Below are positions 28,872-40,837 of a stretch of DNA of 64,000 nucleotides, piece after piece. The position numbers and the translations under genes are program-made. Origin of the DNA: Adineta vaga (Eukaryota; Rotifera); NCBI GenBank assembly GCA_021613535.1, contig CP075496.1, positions 8,122,001-8,186,000 of the forward strand, read 5' to 3'. The stretch's first letter is position 1; each line of letters begins with the position of its first letter. The notes below the pieces were generated by a model. The model was not told the origin of the DNA and searched no databases. It saw only the letters and a list, made by a program, of their open reading frames with translations.

Positions 28872-31800
28872 ATGACACAATCAACAACAGAACTTTATAC
28901 GTCTGATATGAGCAATGATGAGATTGAATTATTAAGACAACTCGAAGAAGCGAATCGGTAATAAAATCTTTTCATTCTCATTTTCATTTACATCTACTCA
29001 AATATCCATTGAATTCTATCATTTTTTTCAAGACGTATTGAATATGATCTAAAATCACCGACAAGTGCGATTCTTAATCCGATTGTCAATAAATGTTCAC
29101 CTGAATTACATCATAAACAAGGTCGTGTCGATTCAATTTCCAGTGATGTGAGCAATTTAACAATCGATAGTGATGGTAGACATTTTGATTATTTCGTTTC
29201 TATGAAGACAAAAAAAGAGGGTATTTCCTTAAGGTAATTTTGAAAATGAATGGGTTGTATGGAACAAAATTGTTAACAATTGGTCGACATGTCTGAAGAA
29301 AAATTCCACGTGGATACGAGTAAATGAAATTATGTTAGTTTAATTCTATTAGGAAACAACTTTTTCTATTGATCTTCGAGAATGTCATTCGATTTGGTGT
29401 ACCTATTCATTTCCGTCCATTACTTTGGCAATGTATAACAAATGTTGAAACGTCAGATACAAGAGAAAAATATGCTGATTTCATGAAAATGACATCACCA
29501 TGTGAAAAAGTTATTCGAAGAGATATATCACGTACATATCCTCAATATGAACTTTTCAAAGAAAAACATGGTTTAGGTCAAGAAAGTTTATTTAATGTAA
29601 TTAAGGTCGGTCAGATTAACAATAATTTTCCATGCATGAAAAGAAGAAATTGACGATATTTTTAGGCTTATTCATTATATGATCGAGAAGTTGGATATTG
29701 TCAAGGCATTGCATTTATTGTTGGTCTTTTACTTATGCATGTCAGTTAAAGATAGTAAAATAAAAACATTGTTGAATACTAATTTTTTCTAAATAATATA
29801 GATGCCGGAAGAAGAAGCCTTTGCTGTTCTCGTATCCATTATGCAAGATTATAAAATGCGTGATATGTATAAACCAGATATGTTCTTTTTGGGTCTTTGT
29901 ATTTATCAACTTGAATGTATGATTCAAGTATGTCTATACTTTTAATTGATCATCTTTTTTTTTTTATTCAAAATCGATTATTTATACAGGAATATCTACC
30001 TGAGCTTTATCGGCATTTTCGTGAAGAAAATGTTCATACATCCATGTTTGCATCGAGTTGGTTTTTAACTTTATTTACCAATCATTTACCATACAATGTT
30101 GTCTGTCGAATAATGGATCTTTTTCTAAGTGAAGTAAGTGGATTATTTATTGCATGTCTCGATTTCGTCTATTGTCTTATACATATATGTATACGTTTAT
30201 AGGGTATGGAAATGATCTTTCGTATTGGTTTTGCTCTACTTGAAATTCATCAAAATGAATTAATGCTTTTATCGATGGAAGATATACTTAAGGTAACCTT
30301 TTGAACATCGTTTTGAAAGAGAAAGAAAAAAACTTATATATGCATACGTGCATGTCATAATCAATCGAGTAGCGATCGTCATTTGTATATATATAGTCTA
30401 TCTTTTCTTTGCTGCTTCTCTCTCTCTCCCTCCCACTCTTCTTCCCTTTTCACGAAGATGTAATAGATGAGTCGATGATGGCAGGCTTTCGCGTCAGCTG
30501 TTTGTCATATCATTGTATGTATGTATGTATTCATTTCTTTCTTTTTGCACCTTTTCAATGTAATGATATTTTCTTTTGTACGAAAAGAAAAGTTTAATTT
30601 GAAAAAAAAAGAACAAAATAGAATAAGTACCATCGAACCATTCTATGTTATATTATATCCATACGTATATACATACATATATATATATATAATGTAAAAT
30701 ATGTATACTCAATCAAGTCAGTTGTGTAAGTACGTATATGTTTCGATTCATTGAGGTATAGAATATAAAAAAATGAGAGGAGAGGAAAAAAACGAGAGAA
30801 GAGAAAGAAAATAAAATGACACCACCGCTGCTGCAACCATTGTGTGTTGTATGTGTGCACACATTTTGTTCTGTCCAAACGAGGTGGAGACATTTGCAAC
30901 ACAAAAAAAAGACGAGTGAAGAAATAAGCATCCGTATCGATCTTTGCATCACATAAACATAGACTGATTTATACGCATGGATCGTCGTTTACACGCTGTT
31001 CAAGACCGTCTAGCCGAACAGTGTGCCCAGACGTTCAAAACTGTTCAAAGTTCAGTCTCTGCTGTTACATCAGTAAGTTTTCTAACTAATTCTTGGACAT
31101 CAACAGTAGACAAGAGAGAACAAATTCATCGATATATGTATTTGTCTTTCGAATAAATGCCAAAAAAAGGCATCTATTTGTATAATAGTAATACACCGTC
31201 TTGATCCGTAAAGTAAGCAAGTCATTTAATAATATATGTTCAGACTTGCAATTTCGCATCGATGATTATATATATATATATATATCGATCATGTAACCTT
31301 GATGTCTATAAATAAGTACACTATTCGTTTGATCAAATCCTTTTTCAATGATTATTCAATCAAATATTTGTTGATTTTATGTTTTAGTATTTTCAAAAAG
31401 AAGTGCCTATCAAGCATGAAACAGATCATGAATCATTACTTCAACGTGCATTTGCATTACAATATAATGGTAAAAAAATGAAAAAGTATGTAAATATATA
31501 TACCTCGAAGCAAGTGAAGTTGTGTTTGTTTCAATATTATTTATTCGTTTTCTATTAGATTAGAAAAAGAATACACTGTTATTCGTAAAGAAGAACAAGA
31601 AGAACAAATCGAAATACGTGTATGTATTTAATATCCATTACTATGTGTATACCATATTGACATGTTTTATTTCCATAGAAATTACGAAATGAAAATCGAT
31701 TATTAAAACAACGCGTCGAAAATTTAGAAAAAGTAGAGAATTAATATAATTTATACAAATATATTTTCATGTTTTTCTTTTTCGAAGGAAAGTGAAACTC

Positions 31801-33403
31801 TAGCTAATCGATTAATAGAAGGTCAAGTATTGAATGCACAATATGCTGAAGAATCTTATCAATTGAAACGAGAAAATTGTAATTTTAAAAAGCAAATTGA
31901 TGATTTGAATTGTTCATTAACAAATACTCAGACAGATACAAATCAACCGAAAAATATGACTACCTCAGACTTTATTGTTACATCAAATCATAATGAATTA
32001 GAAGTTTTACGTGAAACAGTAACTCGATTGACTACCGTAAGTTAGCAAAACATATTTTACACATATGAATCATTGAATTTGAAGGAAAATCGTCGTTTAC
32101 AATCGACACCAAATTCTGAAATAGCGACATTACAAGAAGAATTAACTCTTGTTAAAATGCGTGATGCCGAAGCACAAGTGAATTTAAATGAACTTCGACA
32201 ACGTATTGCTGATCTAAATCGTGAATGGCAATTACATGATAGTACATGTAAAACAGCACGTGAAATGGAGAATAATTCTCATGATGATACATATGATTTG
32301 ATTGCACACGAATTAATCTCATTGAAAATGCGTGAAGCTCAAACGGATTGTGATAATAGATTATTTTCGCAGAAAATTATGGATATTGAAACACAAAAAC
32401 AAGTTTTACATAATCAAATCAGACGACAAGATGAAGAATCTCAACGAATTCGATTAGAACTAGATGCATGTCGAATACGTGAGAATGAATTTCGTATACA
32501 ATTAACTGATTTGAAAAATCAAATGAATGATGGATTATTAAGGGTAAAATCCATAAATTAGGCAAAGGTTTTTGATAAAAAAAACTTGTATTTTAGCAAA
32601 AAGAAGATTCAATGATGTTACGTATTCGAGAAGCAGAAAGTACTCAAACAATCGGTGATTTACGTCAAAAAATAGCTGAACTTGAAGTTCTAGTAAGAAT
32701 AAAATCTCAAATCTGTATCTTTGTTATTTTATTTATAAAAAATTTAGAATCAAGAATTAATTACTCGTGGTCAAATTATGGATGATAATGATCTTCAAGA
32801 GAAATTTGTTGAATTACAAGATGAGGTTAGTCATTATTTAAATGAAACTATTTCATAAAGAAAACACAAAAAACAAAAATCATATTGATTTATTTATTAC
32901 AGTCACGACAAGAATCTTTAAGGCGTAGTTATTCATTACCTATAGGTTATTAGAGTATATCTTATTCTATAAAGTAATTATTTTAGAAACAAAAAAAAGG
33001 TTAATGAAATAAATGCTTTTTTGCTAATTAATTCAGCTGATTAGATGATATTTTAAGGACAAACTTGATTGTTTGGTTTGATTTGATTTAGGTAATGGGT
33101 CTTCGATTAATTCAAACATTGCAGCGTCGACAATCATTATCTACAGATCCTTTCACTCGAATAGACTATGAAGAAAGTGACGATGAAAGTATGCCATCAT
33201 CACCATTAACACTTTCGAATCCTGATAGTCATCATTTAAATTCTTCATTCAATATTGCTCATTCGAACTCATCTAGTGAACCTAATCATCATCATCATCT
33301 TCGACAATCGACATCCTCCTTATCAATACATAATACAAAAGCACAAAATACAACTTCATCGACTATACTTTCATCTTCTCAACCATCATCGTCTACCATT
33401 TAA
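28872..33403 (+). CDS. EVI5: EVI5-type TBC-domain Rab GAP with coiled coils
   Basis: Sixteen exons: 28872-28957, 29033-29175, 29234-29319, 29381-29605, 29666-29740, 29802-29927, 29990-30133, 30203-30292, 31388-31485, 31559-31619, 31679-31732, 31788-32036, 32085-32543, 32597-32692, 32748-32825 and 33092-33403; 793 aa (human EVI5 about 810). The TBC domain (residues ~105-310) has the Arg finger in IRRDISRTYP and the Gln finger in GYCQG, so GAP activity is expected. The C-terminal half is heptad-rich with EVI5 blocks such as YNGKKMKKLEKEY and NRLLKQRVENLEKESETLA. EVI5 controls Rab11/Rab35-linked recycling and cytokinesis. The weak donor GTCGGT at 29606 is supported by homology. There are candidate alternative 5' and 3' exons, listed separately. 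Confidence 0.93.
30977..31072 (+). CDS. Candidate alternative first coding exon of EVI5 (coiled-coil isoform)
   Basis: Inside the 1,095-bp intron 8 of EVI5, an ATG opens 32 codons (MDRRLHAVQDRLAEQCAQTF...) that end at a strong donor CA|GTAAGT in phase 0. The next exon (31388) is also entered in phase 0, so splicing would give a protein with the coiled coils but no TBC domain. The 200 bp before it are purine-rich, like other gene leaders here. The peptide looks like a helical capping segment. Not supported by transcripts here. Confidence 0.5.
32903..32953 (+). CDS. Candidate alternative terminal exon of EVI5
   Basis: After exon 15 (ending 32825 in phase 0), an acceptor TTATTACAG at 32902 leads into 16 codons, SRQESLRRSYSLPIGY, and a stop at 32951. 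This competes with the downstream terminal exon at 33092. The short form ends in an RRSYSLP sequence that looks like a basophilic kinase/14-3-3 type site. Confidence 0.5.
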   Translation, partial: SRQESLRRSYSLPIGY

Positions 33404-33563
33404 ATAAAGAGTCAAATGTAATATCTTCTGTGGTGCTTTTTTTTTGTTTGTCGTGTTGTAAATAATCTTTCCTGTTTATTATTTGCAATATGTTCTATGA
33501 ATATTTTAGTTCCGAAACTATATGCCGGTTTCATGAGAATAAAAAAACTCGAAGAAAATCGAT

Positions 33564-34450
33564 TTAAATTTCATGAGCGAATAATTTTGAATAACATATC
33601 GAACAATATGCATTACCATTATATTCACAATAACGTTGATTTCGTAATGATACTGAACATGATGTACAAAGAAAACAATCATTATGAAATGGATGATTTT
33701 GATAAAGTACACCTTCATTTGGAATAGCCTAATAAATGAATGAAATTTCGAAAAAAAGGATTCTTCTTCTCGGACATATTTCTCTCAAATTTCTATAATC
33801 ACAAGAGAAATATTGAATTCAATACTTTGTGACATTTGATACAATAAATAGCAACAAGACGCATGTGACATGAAAGACAAAGATAATATTGATCACGACG
33901 TCGAAAATCGACATTAATTAACGATTGTTGACATCCATGACAAACAAAACACGATTTATGATAAAGATTTTTCTCAAATTCTGTACATTTATCATCTAAA
34001 ATGAATGTTATAGATTTTAAAGAAAAATTCCCATTTTAATAAATATGAAAATCTCAACTAGGTTCTAATGGTCGATTACAACGATAACATCGCTCAGCAA
34101 ATTCCACAATAAAACACGATCGACAATACAATTTTTCATTTCGATATGCAAATTTTTTCATTATCAAAGATTTTTTACATAGAGAACAATTGAAACACGT
34201 ATTATGCCATGTTTTATCTTGAAAATTACATCCCTACATTGACAAAACAAATGACAAATACACTTCTTCTATAAAGTTTTACTTGTATCTCAATACTTAT
34301 GATTTCATGACATTGAAAACAATGACTAGCAAATTTTTCTTCGAAACATGTTAAACAAACAGCAACACCATTTTGAATTATATAACGATGATCAGTTAAA
34401 TTCTTTTCACAATACCAACATAAGAATGAATTTGATTCATGATTTATCAT
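33564..34450 (-). CDS. FHL-like protein with three and a half LIM domains
   Basis: Minus strand, four exons: 34450-34283, 34233-34059, 33995-33826 and 33728-33564; 225 aa. It begins with a half LIM (CWYCEKNL...CLTCFEEKF), then three zinc-binding LIM domains with complete Cys/His ligands, e.g. CFQCHEI...TWHNTCFNCSLC, CYRCNRP...LYHKSCFVCHGC and CIKCHKAIPNEG...PFHNDCFLCTSC. This order matches FHL proteins, which are transcription co-regulators and cytoskeletal adaptors, but FHL proteins have four full LIMs. The C-terminal LIM is missing: translation stops at AHEI just where LIM4 would start. The gene is convergent with EVI5, only 160 bp away. The ATG at 34450 is the best fit; upstream in-frame extension is possible. 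Confidence 0.85.
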
Positions 34451-35706
34451 TAAAAGGAAATGAGTTTTCTGCGCGAAAAGCTCTAAATATTCTGATTCAT
34501 ATAGATGAACATACAAACGATATTATTTAAGAAATTTTTAAACAATCTTCATCAATTTTACAGGTTTTTCTGAGTTTTATTATCATCATCATTTCATATA
34601 TTCTCATCGTGTACGTATTGAGAAATGGATTGTTATGAACAGTTAGTCGTATCGGATAATTATGAATAGCATGTATATTAAGATCTCTAATAACATACTA
34701 CGAGAGACTTAATCAAAAGTTCCTTGCTTCTACTATTTTTATGTCTTATCACGTTCTAATGATCATCGAGTATATAAAATTTAAAAAGACTAAGACTTCA
34801 CTTTAATTCATTAGTATTTCATCTAAAACATCATGTCACATATAATTAAATAACTTGCCTTAACAGTCCACTGGTTTACTATATACATATATACGTTTAC
34901 TTTACTAAAATGTCTCAATATTCCAACAGTATAATATTTATTGATAAGTTCAATTGCAAATTTCATTCAACTTTCTCGAACATTACTTGTTGATATATCT
35001 GGCATTCCAATAATACAATCTAATACCTATATTGAACATCATTTGGTCAGCTTTTAAGATACCATGAAACATCAGTGTACAACCTAACGATTTGTTCATT
35101 GTGAAATTCTTTGTTGATTTACCTTCTAAGAAATAGTTGCTATGGAGCAATTGAAAAACCATTTTTTGAAATTTATCTTCACATCACATATATTTACTCG
35201 TAGGTAATTATTTTAATTTTACAATTTTACCATAAAATCTTTACTCGATATCAATCTAATCCTTAGTTCAAAGTCATTGTATTAGAAAAAACGTACTAGT
35301 GCACTTGTAATAGAGTATAGAAAAATTACTTATTACATAGTGATTCGTTGATATTATAACGAAACCTGACGATCACATACACTCAATAATGAAAGAATAA
35401 CTATAATCTTTGAAAGATTTTTCTCACCCTTTTTTTTTATTATATAAGTTTTATTATGGTGAATAGCCTTATTTATTTAGTGTTAAGAATTGAAATGAAA
35501 ACAACTGCCGTCAGTTCGTAATCGGATTAGAATGTAATAGAATTTCTCCGAATAGATAAACAAAATAAATATGTATTTATTCAAAAGATCAATGTTAATG
35601 AATATGTTAATAACGAGATACAAAAATCAAATTTACTCCCTTGTTTTTATTGATCTTTTTTCTTTTCTATGATCATTTAAAAACATCAAAAACGACTGTT
35701 CATACA
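34451..35706. other. Intergenic, no gene seen
   Basis: About 1.25 kb AT-rich region between two minus-strand genes. No splice-joinable coding segments or repeats recognised. Confidence 0.5.
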
Positions 35707-36080
35707 TCAATAATGTTTTTTAGTTTTTCGATTATAATCCGTGGCATGAAAAGCAAGATCTTCCCAGTGAATTCGTTTGCCACGTTGTTGTTGTTTTTCA
35801 AGTTGATTTTGATCTATAGACATCAATACCTTCAAACTGTTCAGTGCTGTATGGGCTAGTTGATCTTGATTTTGTCGTACGGGCAGATCAACTAAATAAA
35901 GAATTACTTTATAAGAAAAACACGAAATAAATGTCCTTTTTTTCCTCTCTTACATAAGTAACTGGCAGCAACTGAACGCGGTAGAAACATTTCTTCCTTG
36001 TTGCCTAATTCTGTTCGATATTGTTGATCAGCATAAAACATAGGTAAGAAGAATAATGAGAGTAAAAAGAAGGTATACAT
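35707..36080 (-). CDS. Candidate neuropeptide precursor
   Basis: Minus strand, two exons (36080-35954 and 35891-35707), phase-1 intron of 62 bp; 103 aa. Residues 1-17 (MYTFFLLSLFFLPMFYA) are a signal peptide. The following region has no cysteines and is helical in character (LAHTALNSLKVL, DQNQLEKQQQ). It runs into Gly-Lys-Arg, the usual signal for cleavage and C-terminal amidation, so a peptide ending in QQQR-amide is predicted. A further 24-residue tail (IHWEDLAFHATDY...) has an RKTKK basic patch. Length, single GKR and amphipathic helix recall CRF/DH44-like hormones, but I see no convincing sequence match. It is divergent from protein 4.1, 765 bp away. Confidence 0.6.
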
Positions 36081-36845
36081 GATTTGACGCAGTTTTTTTT
36101 TCAATTTAAAAGAATATCTTTCAATACTTGATTTTAGAATGAAAGAATTGAAGACTTGAATGAATAGATAAGTAATTATAGAATAGATATCGAATAAAAC
36201 ATAAGACAAGTATTTATACTGGAGATAGAATCTATGATGTAAAAAATTTTCAATTGAAATTGAAGAAAGCTGACATCCGAATAGATTGCATTTCCACATG
36301 ATATATAATGAGTCTTTTAGATTTTTCTCGTGAAAGCATGACATATCTCAATGAGATTTCTTACCGAATAAATGATTCATTAAATCCTATGTATTGATCT
36401 CATTTAAAATGCAATTACTATTATCACTAAATTATGATAGTTCGCACGACTAGTATTTAAGAGATCTGCGTCATTCATGACAATATCGTTGAGAACAATT
36501 ACAAAGGAAATAGCTCTCTGAGTACTTTAGCATTAACAACAGAACTACAAATGATCAAATTGAACTTTTTTGACAAAAATTTATTCTACATATTTTATAA
36601 TGTTCTTTAATATAAGATTGGCACTTAGTGACATCTATCAATACAAATGATTAGGTTTTTATTAATTGACAAGTAGAAAAACCAATTATCATCGAAATTC
36701 TTTTTTTCTCGATAAAAAAATGTAAATAGCATTTTATTGGTAATAGACTTGTCAAAAAACTTTCTCTATTGATCATTTACACAACGGATACATTGATCGA
36801 AATAAATCGAATCTATCACTTCGTTCAAGGTCATCTTCATTTAAC
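36081..36845. other. Divergent spacer, neuropeptide candidate / protein 4.1
   Basis: 765 bp between divergent start codons, AT-rich. An open frame continues upstream of the peptide start codon, but the methionine directly before the hydrophobic signal is the natural start. No other gene seen. Confidence 0.45.
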
Positions 36846-39800
36846 ATGACAGATTATATTCAATCATCTGATCGAGGTTTTTCAAATGTAAATTTAATAA
36901 AATTGTTCATCTTTTAGTCTTTTGTAAAAGTTTTCTTTTGATTTTCTTTTTAGCTTCAAGTTGGTTCACTCAATGATGGCGATAGTTTTGATACTGATCG
37001 TCTAAGTGGTTCATTACAATATGATGATGAAGATGATCAACTAAATGTTCCAATAGATGAAGATCTATCTCAACAACAAATAGTGAATTACTCAACAGTG
37101 AGAAAGGATGATAAGAAATCACGGAAAAAACAAGTAATGATCAAGACAATTTTTCTTGTTTTAATTTCATATGAAATACTTTGTTTTTTGTATGATTAGG
37201 AAGAAAATGAAAAACGTTTACAACGTCAACGTGAAAAAGATGAGAAAAAAACACGTAAAGAAGAAGAAAAGGATCGTAAAAAAAGTCAAAGTCGAACACG
37301 ATCTACTAATGAACGTAATGTTAATACAAATAAATTTCAAATAAAACTGATCATGTTGAATAATAGTGAAGAATATATCGATATAGGAGTATGTAGACAA
37401 AAGAGAATTCCATCGATTGAAATGATTATTTAATGAATTCTTTTAGAAAGATGATGAGGGTAAAAAATTATTTGCAAAAGTATGTGAAATGATTAATTTG
37501 GAAGAAAAAGATTATTTTGGATTAACATTTTTAAATAATGAAAATACTCGTGTAAGTTAAAATTCTTTATTTTCTTCTTTTTGTTTGATCGTGAACATCT
37601 TATAGGCATGGTTGGATAATGATAAACGAGTTCGAAGTCAATTGAAAGGTAAGCAGATTTCGAGATTCAATGAAAGAAATCAATGGTTGAATTTTAGGTG
37701 TTGAACCAATTTTTTATTTACAAGTGAAATTCTATCCACCAGAACCAGCTCTACTTCAAGAAGATCTAACTCGGTAAATAGATTCTTATGCAAGAAAGCT
37801 CTTACCACCTGCTGAGTTCTCATAACGCCTATTCTCTTGAAAAAAGAAAAAGAACGCAAAGGTTCTCATTCATAGGCATGTATAGAAATCAGTAATGTTA
37901 TGTTTCATAGAGAACAAAAGAATCCAAGTATTTTGTTAGATAATCAATACATTCATTTTGTTCTTGTTATAAAAATCAATCAAAATGAATAATATGCTTG
38001 CTGTGAAATGATTAGATCAATGTAGAATAAATTATTTTACTGATCAAGTATCCTTTAGAATAACCAAGTAGATGTGATAATAGACTTTCATGAAGAAAAA
38101 ACGCAAGAATTTCTAAATGGAAAATGAAAGGTCAATGATTTCTATATGATAATTAGCGGAAAAAGAAACTTATTTTCAATAAGGACAAACGATAGATGAA
38201 AAAATCTTTTTGATTTTTTTCCAATAGATTTCAATTATGTCTTCAATTACAACAAGATATTTGTTCGGGAAAGTAAGTTATATAATTGATTTTTTTGCTC
38301 GGAAGAACAATCTATGGTTTATCTTCATTTTTAATTAGATTACCATGTTCATTTGTGACTTATGCACTTTTGGGTTCATATACAGCACAAGCTGAACTAG
38401 GAGATTATAGTGAATATGATCATGGTCCAACATTAGATTACTTGAAAGGTCTTCAATTTGCACCGGTACAAGATGATGAATTACTACGCCGTATACACGA
38501 ACAACATAAACGACATGCGTATGTTGAATATCATTTGAATTTTTTCTCAGAAAATAGTATGAAAATTTCTTTGATTAATAGTGGACAAACACCAAGTGCA
38601 GCTGATTTACATTTTCTTGAAAATGCTAAGAAATTAGCTATGTATGGTGTCGATATTCATCCAGCACAAGTATGATATTAAACTTGATATTGATATGCAA
38701 TTTGACATTTTTCATCTCTTATTACTAGGATTCTGAAAATGTTGATATTAATATAGGTGTATCTGCTAATGGTTTATTAATCTATCGCGATAAATTACGT
38801 ATTAATCGTTTTGCTTGGCCAAAAATTTTGAAAATTTCGTACAAACGACGATATTTTTTCATTAAACTTCGCCCAAGTGATGTTCGTACTTTCTCTTTCG
38901 AATGTGAACAAAACTTATCTTCGTTATAAATCTTTTAGTTTGATCGATATGAAAGTACAATTGGTTTTAAATTACCTTCCTATCGAGCAGCTAAATCGTT
39001 ATGGAAAATAGCTGTTGAACATCATGCTTTTTTTCGGTAAGAATAATTTTCAATAAGATTAAATCAGATTTTATTTCGTTTTCTATTCCAGTCTTCGTCG
39101 ACCGGAAGAACTACGCAAACGACCTATTCTTCCACGATTTAATTCAACTTTTCGTTATACAGGAACATATACCTATCATCAAGCTCGGCAATTATTACTC
39201 GATCGACCAAATCCTGATTTTGAAAGATCATTAAGTAAACGAATGACTCAAAGTCTTGATGTTTGTAAGTAAACCCTGCTATTTAATAATATCTTCGTTT
39301 TTTTACAAAAAAAAACAAAATTTCATTTAGTAAACAATGCTAATAATACAGGTGATATTTGTTTTTCTTCTGAGTACTCTCTACTTCTTGCTTGTTATAC
39401 TCACTGATTGTTCACTTTTATTTCTAAAATAAGAAAATAGAATTAACTCTTTGATTTACTTTTCATTTAGCGACTGGTGAAATAACCCGACCAAGTCGAC
39501 CAATTGTTCAACGACCAATGCCACGACCACAAAGTGTCGAACCATTCTTTACAACACATCAAGTACAAATACCGATTGTATGTTTTTCTTTCTATCTATC
39601 TTCGTTTTTTTTCTTCTATCTATTCATTTTCTATACCAACAGACCTAATTATTCAGGTAACAGGCATGATGAAAGAAACAAAAATAAAACATTGAATTTG
39701 GATAGTTTTTTTTCGATCATAAAAGATGCATGGATTTGCTGTTTGAAAAGAAAAATGAACATTGAATAGATAATTAAATTTGAATTTTATTTAGAACGAA

Positions 39801-40391
39801 GACGATGATATTCCACGACGACCAATTATTAAAGATCCAGAATATGCACATGTGAAAAAGAAACCAGAACGAGAACCAATTCAACGACCACCCGTAAGAA
39901 ATTTGCCTTGTTCATTGTGTTCGATAGAATCTTACGAGATTTTTAAGATCATACCACTATAATTTGCTCTAAGTTATGTATCATAGAGTTAAAGACTTAC
40001 ATTCGTATCGTAATGGTCTCCAGAGAAATGATCTACTAATTTTTTATTATGAACTAGTAATCATAAACTTAATATTTCCAACTTTTCTAATATTTAGGAA
40101 ACTAAACCAAAACGACCACCAACTTATGTGAACGTTCCAGTAAGTCATTACACATCATTGCTATCTTTTCATTCAATAATTTTCCTTTCTAGCCGGAACC
40201 ACCAGTGCGTCCGCCAGCACCACGTGAGGCATCACCAACGATGGATCCAGATGAAGTAAACCAAATGAAATTTATTCTTTCGTTAAATTTTTACTTTTAT
40301 TCCTATTTAGGCGCTTCTTGCCGCTATTCGTCTGGCCACTGATCTTGATCCAAACAAGCAAGCAGAACAAGTAGTTATGAACAACAGTTGA
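36846..40391 (+). CDS. EPB41-like: Protein 4.1 (FERM, FA and C-terminal domain)
   Basis: Eighteen exons: 36846-36887, 36954-37133, 37200-37388, 37447-37551, 37606-37648, 37698-37773, 38228-38272, 38339-38518, 38582-38669, 38729-38881, 38939-39036, 39092-39264, 39331-39351, 39471-39577, 39795-39893, 40098-40139, 40193-40255 and 40311-40391; 594 aa. After an acidic, then Lys/Arg-rich N-terminus (~110 aa) comes a FERM domain: [85 protein letters not shown], then the FERM-adjacent [13 protein letters not shown] short C-terminal domain remnant ([17 protein letters not shown]) ends it. It links spectrin-actin to membrane proteins at cell junctions. The donor GTTCGT at 38882 is weak. A 63-bp in-frame intron and a 21-nt microexon are noted below. 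Confidence 0.93.
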
Positions 40392-40837
40392 AGCTCTTTC
40401 AATCTTTTTTACACCTCTTTTTTTTTATCAAAAATATGTAAAAGATAAATTTTATTTCTTTCTTAAAAAACACATAAGAACGAGCTTTTTCTTTCGTTGT
40501 ACTATCAAATATTGTGCACATAATCTACCTGTCATTTATATTCCTATATTTAGATGTCAATAGTGTATGTATGTTTTCAGTGCTTTTTTTTTTAATCAAA
40601 TTTGTTTTTTCTGTCTTCTGTGCTAGATTTTCACCTTTTCTGTATACGCTTACCTATTATTTTTTATGTGATTGATTTTTCTTGAATATGTAGATAATAA
40701 ATCATTTTGTTTTGATAATCATAAATATTTTACTGATGATTATAGAATAATACCTACTGTAATAACGCATAGATGCTGATACATCTACGAAACATTTTAT
40801 TTATATTCGAGAAAAACGAAGAATGTAAATTGATTAA
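40392..40837. other. Convergent 3' spacer
   Basis: 446 bp between the stop codons of protein 4.1 (+) and the ART/TPR gene (-). It contains T/A-runs and ATAATAAATC near 40693, a possible polyadenylation region. No gene. Confidence 0.5.

Noticed and set aside
30409-30952. Several overlapping open frames on both strands in the big EVI5 intron
   Set aside because: They are readings of CT/GA-rich simple sequence with skewed composition and no joinable exons.
36081-36344. Longer frame extending upstream of the neuropeptide candidate
   Set aside because: The extension has no sensible composition, and the internal Met sits exactly before the hydrophobic signal sequence.
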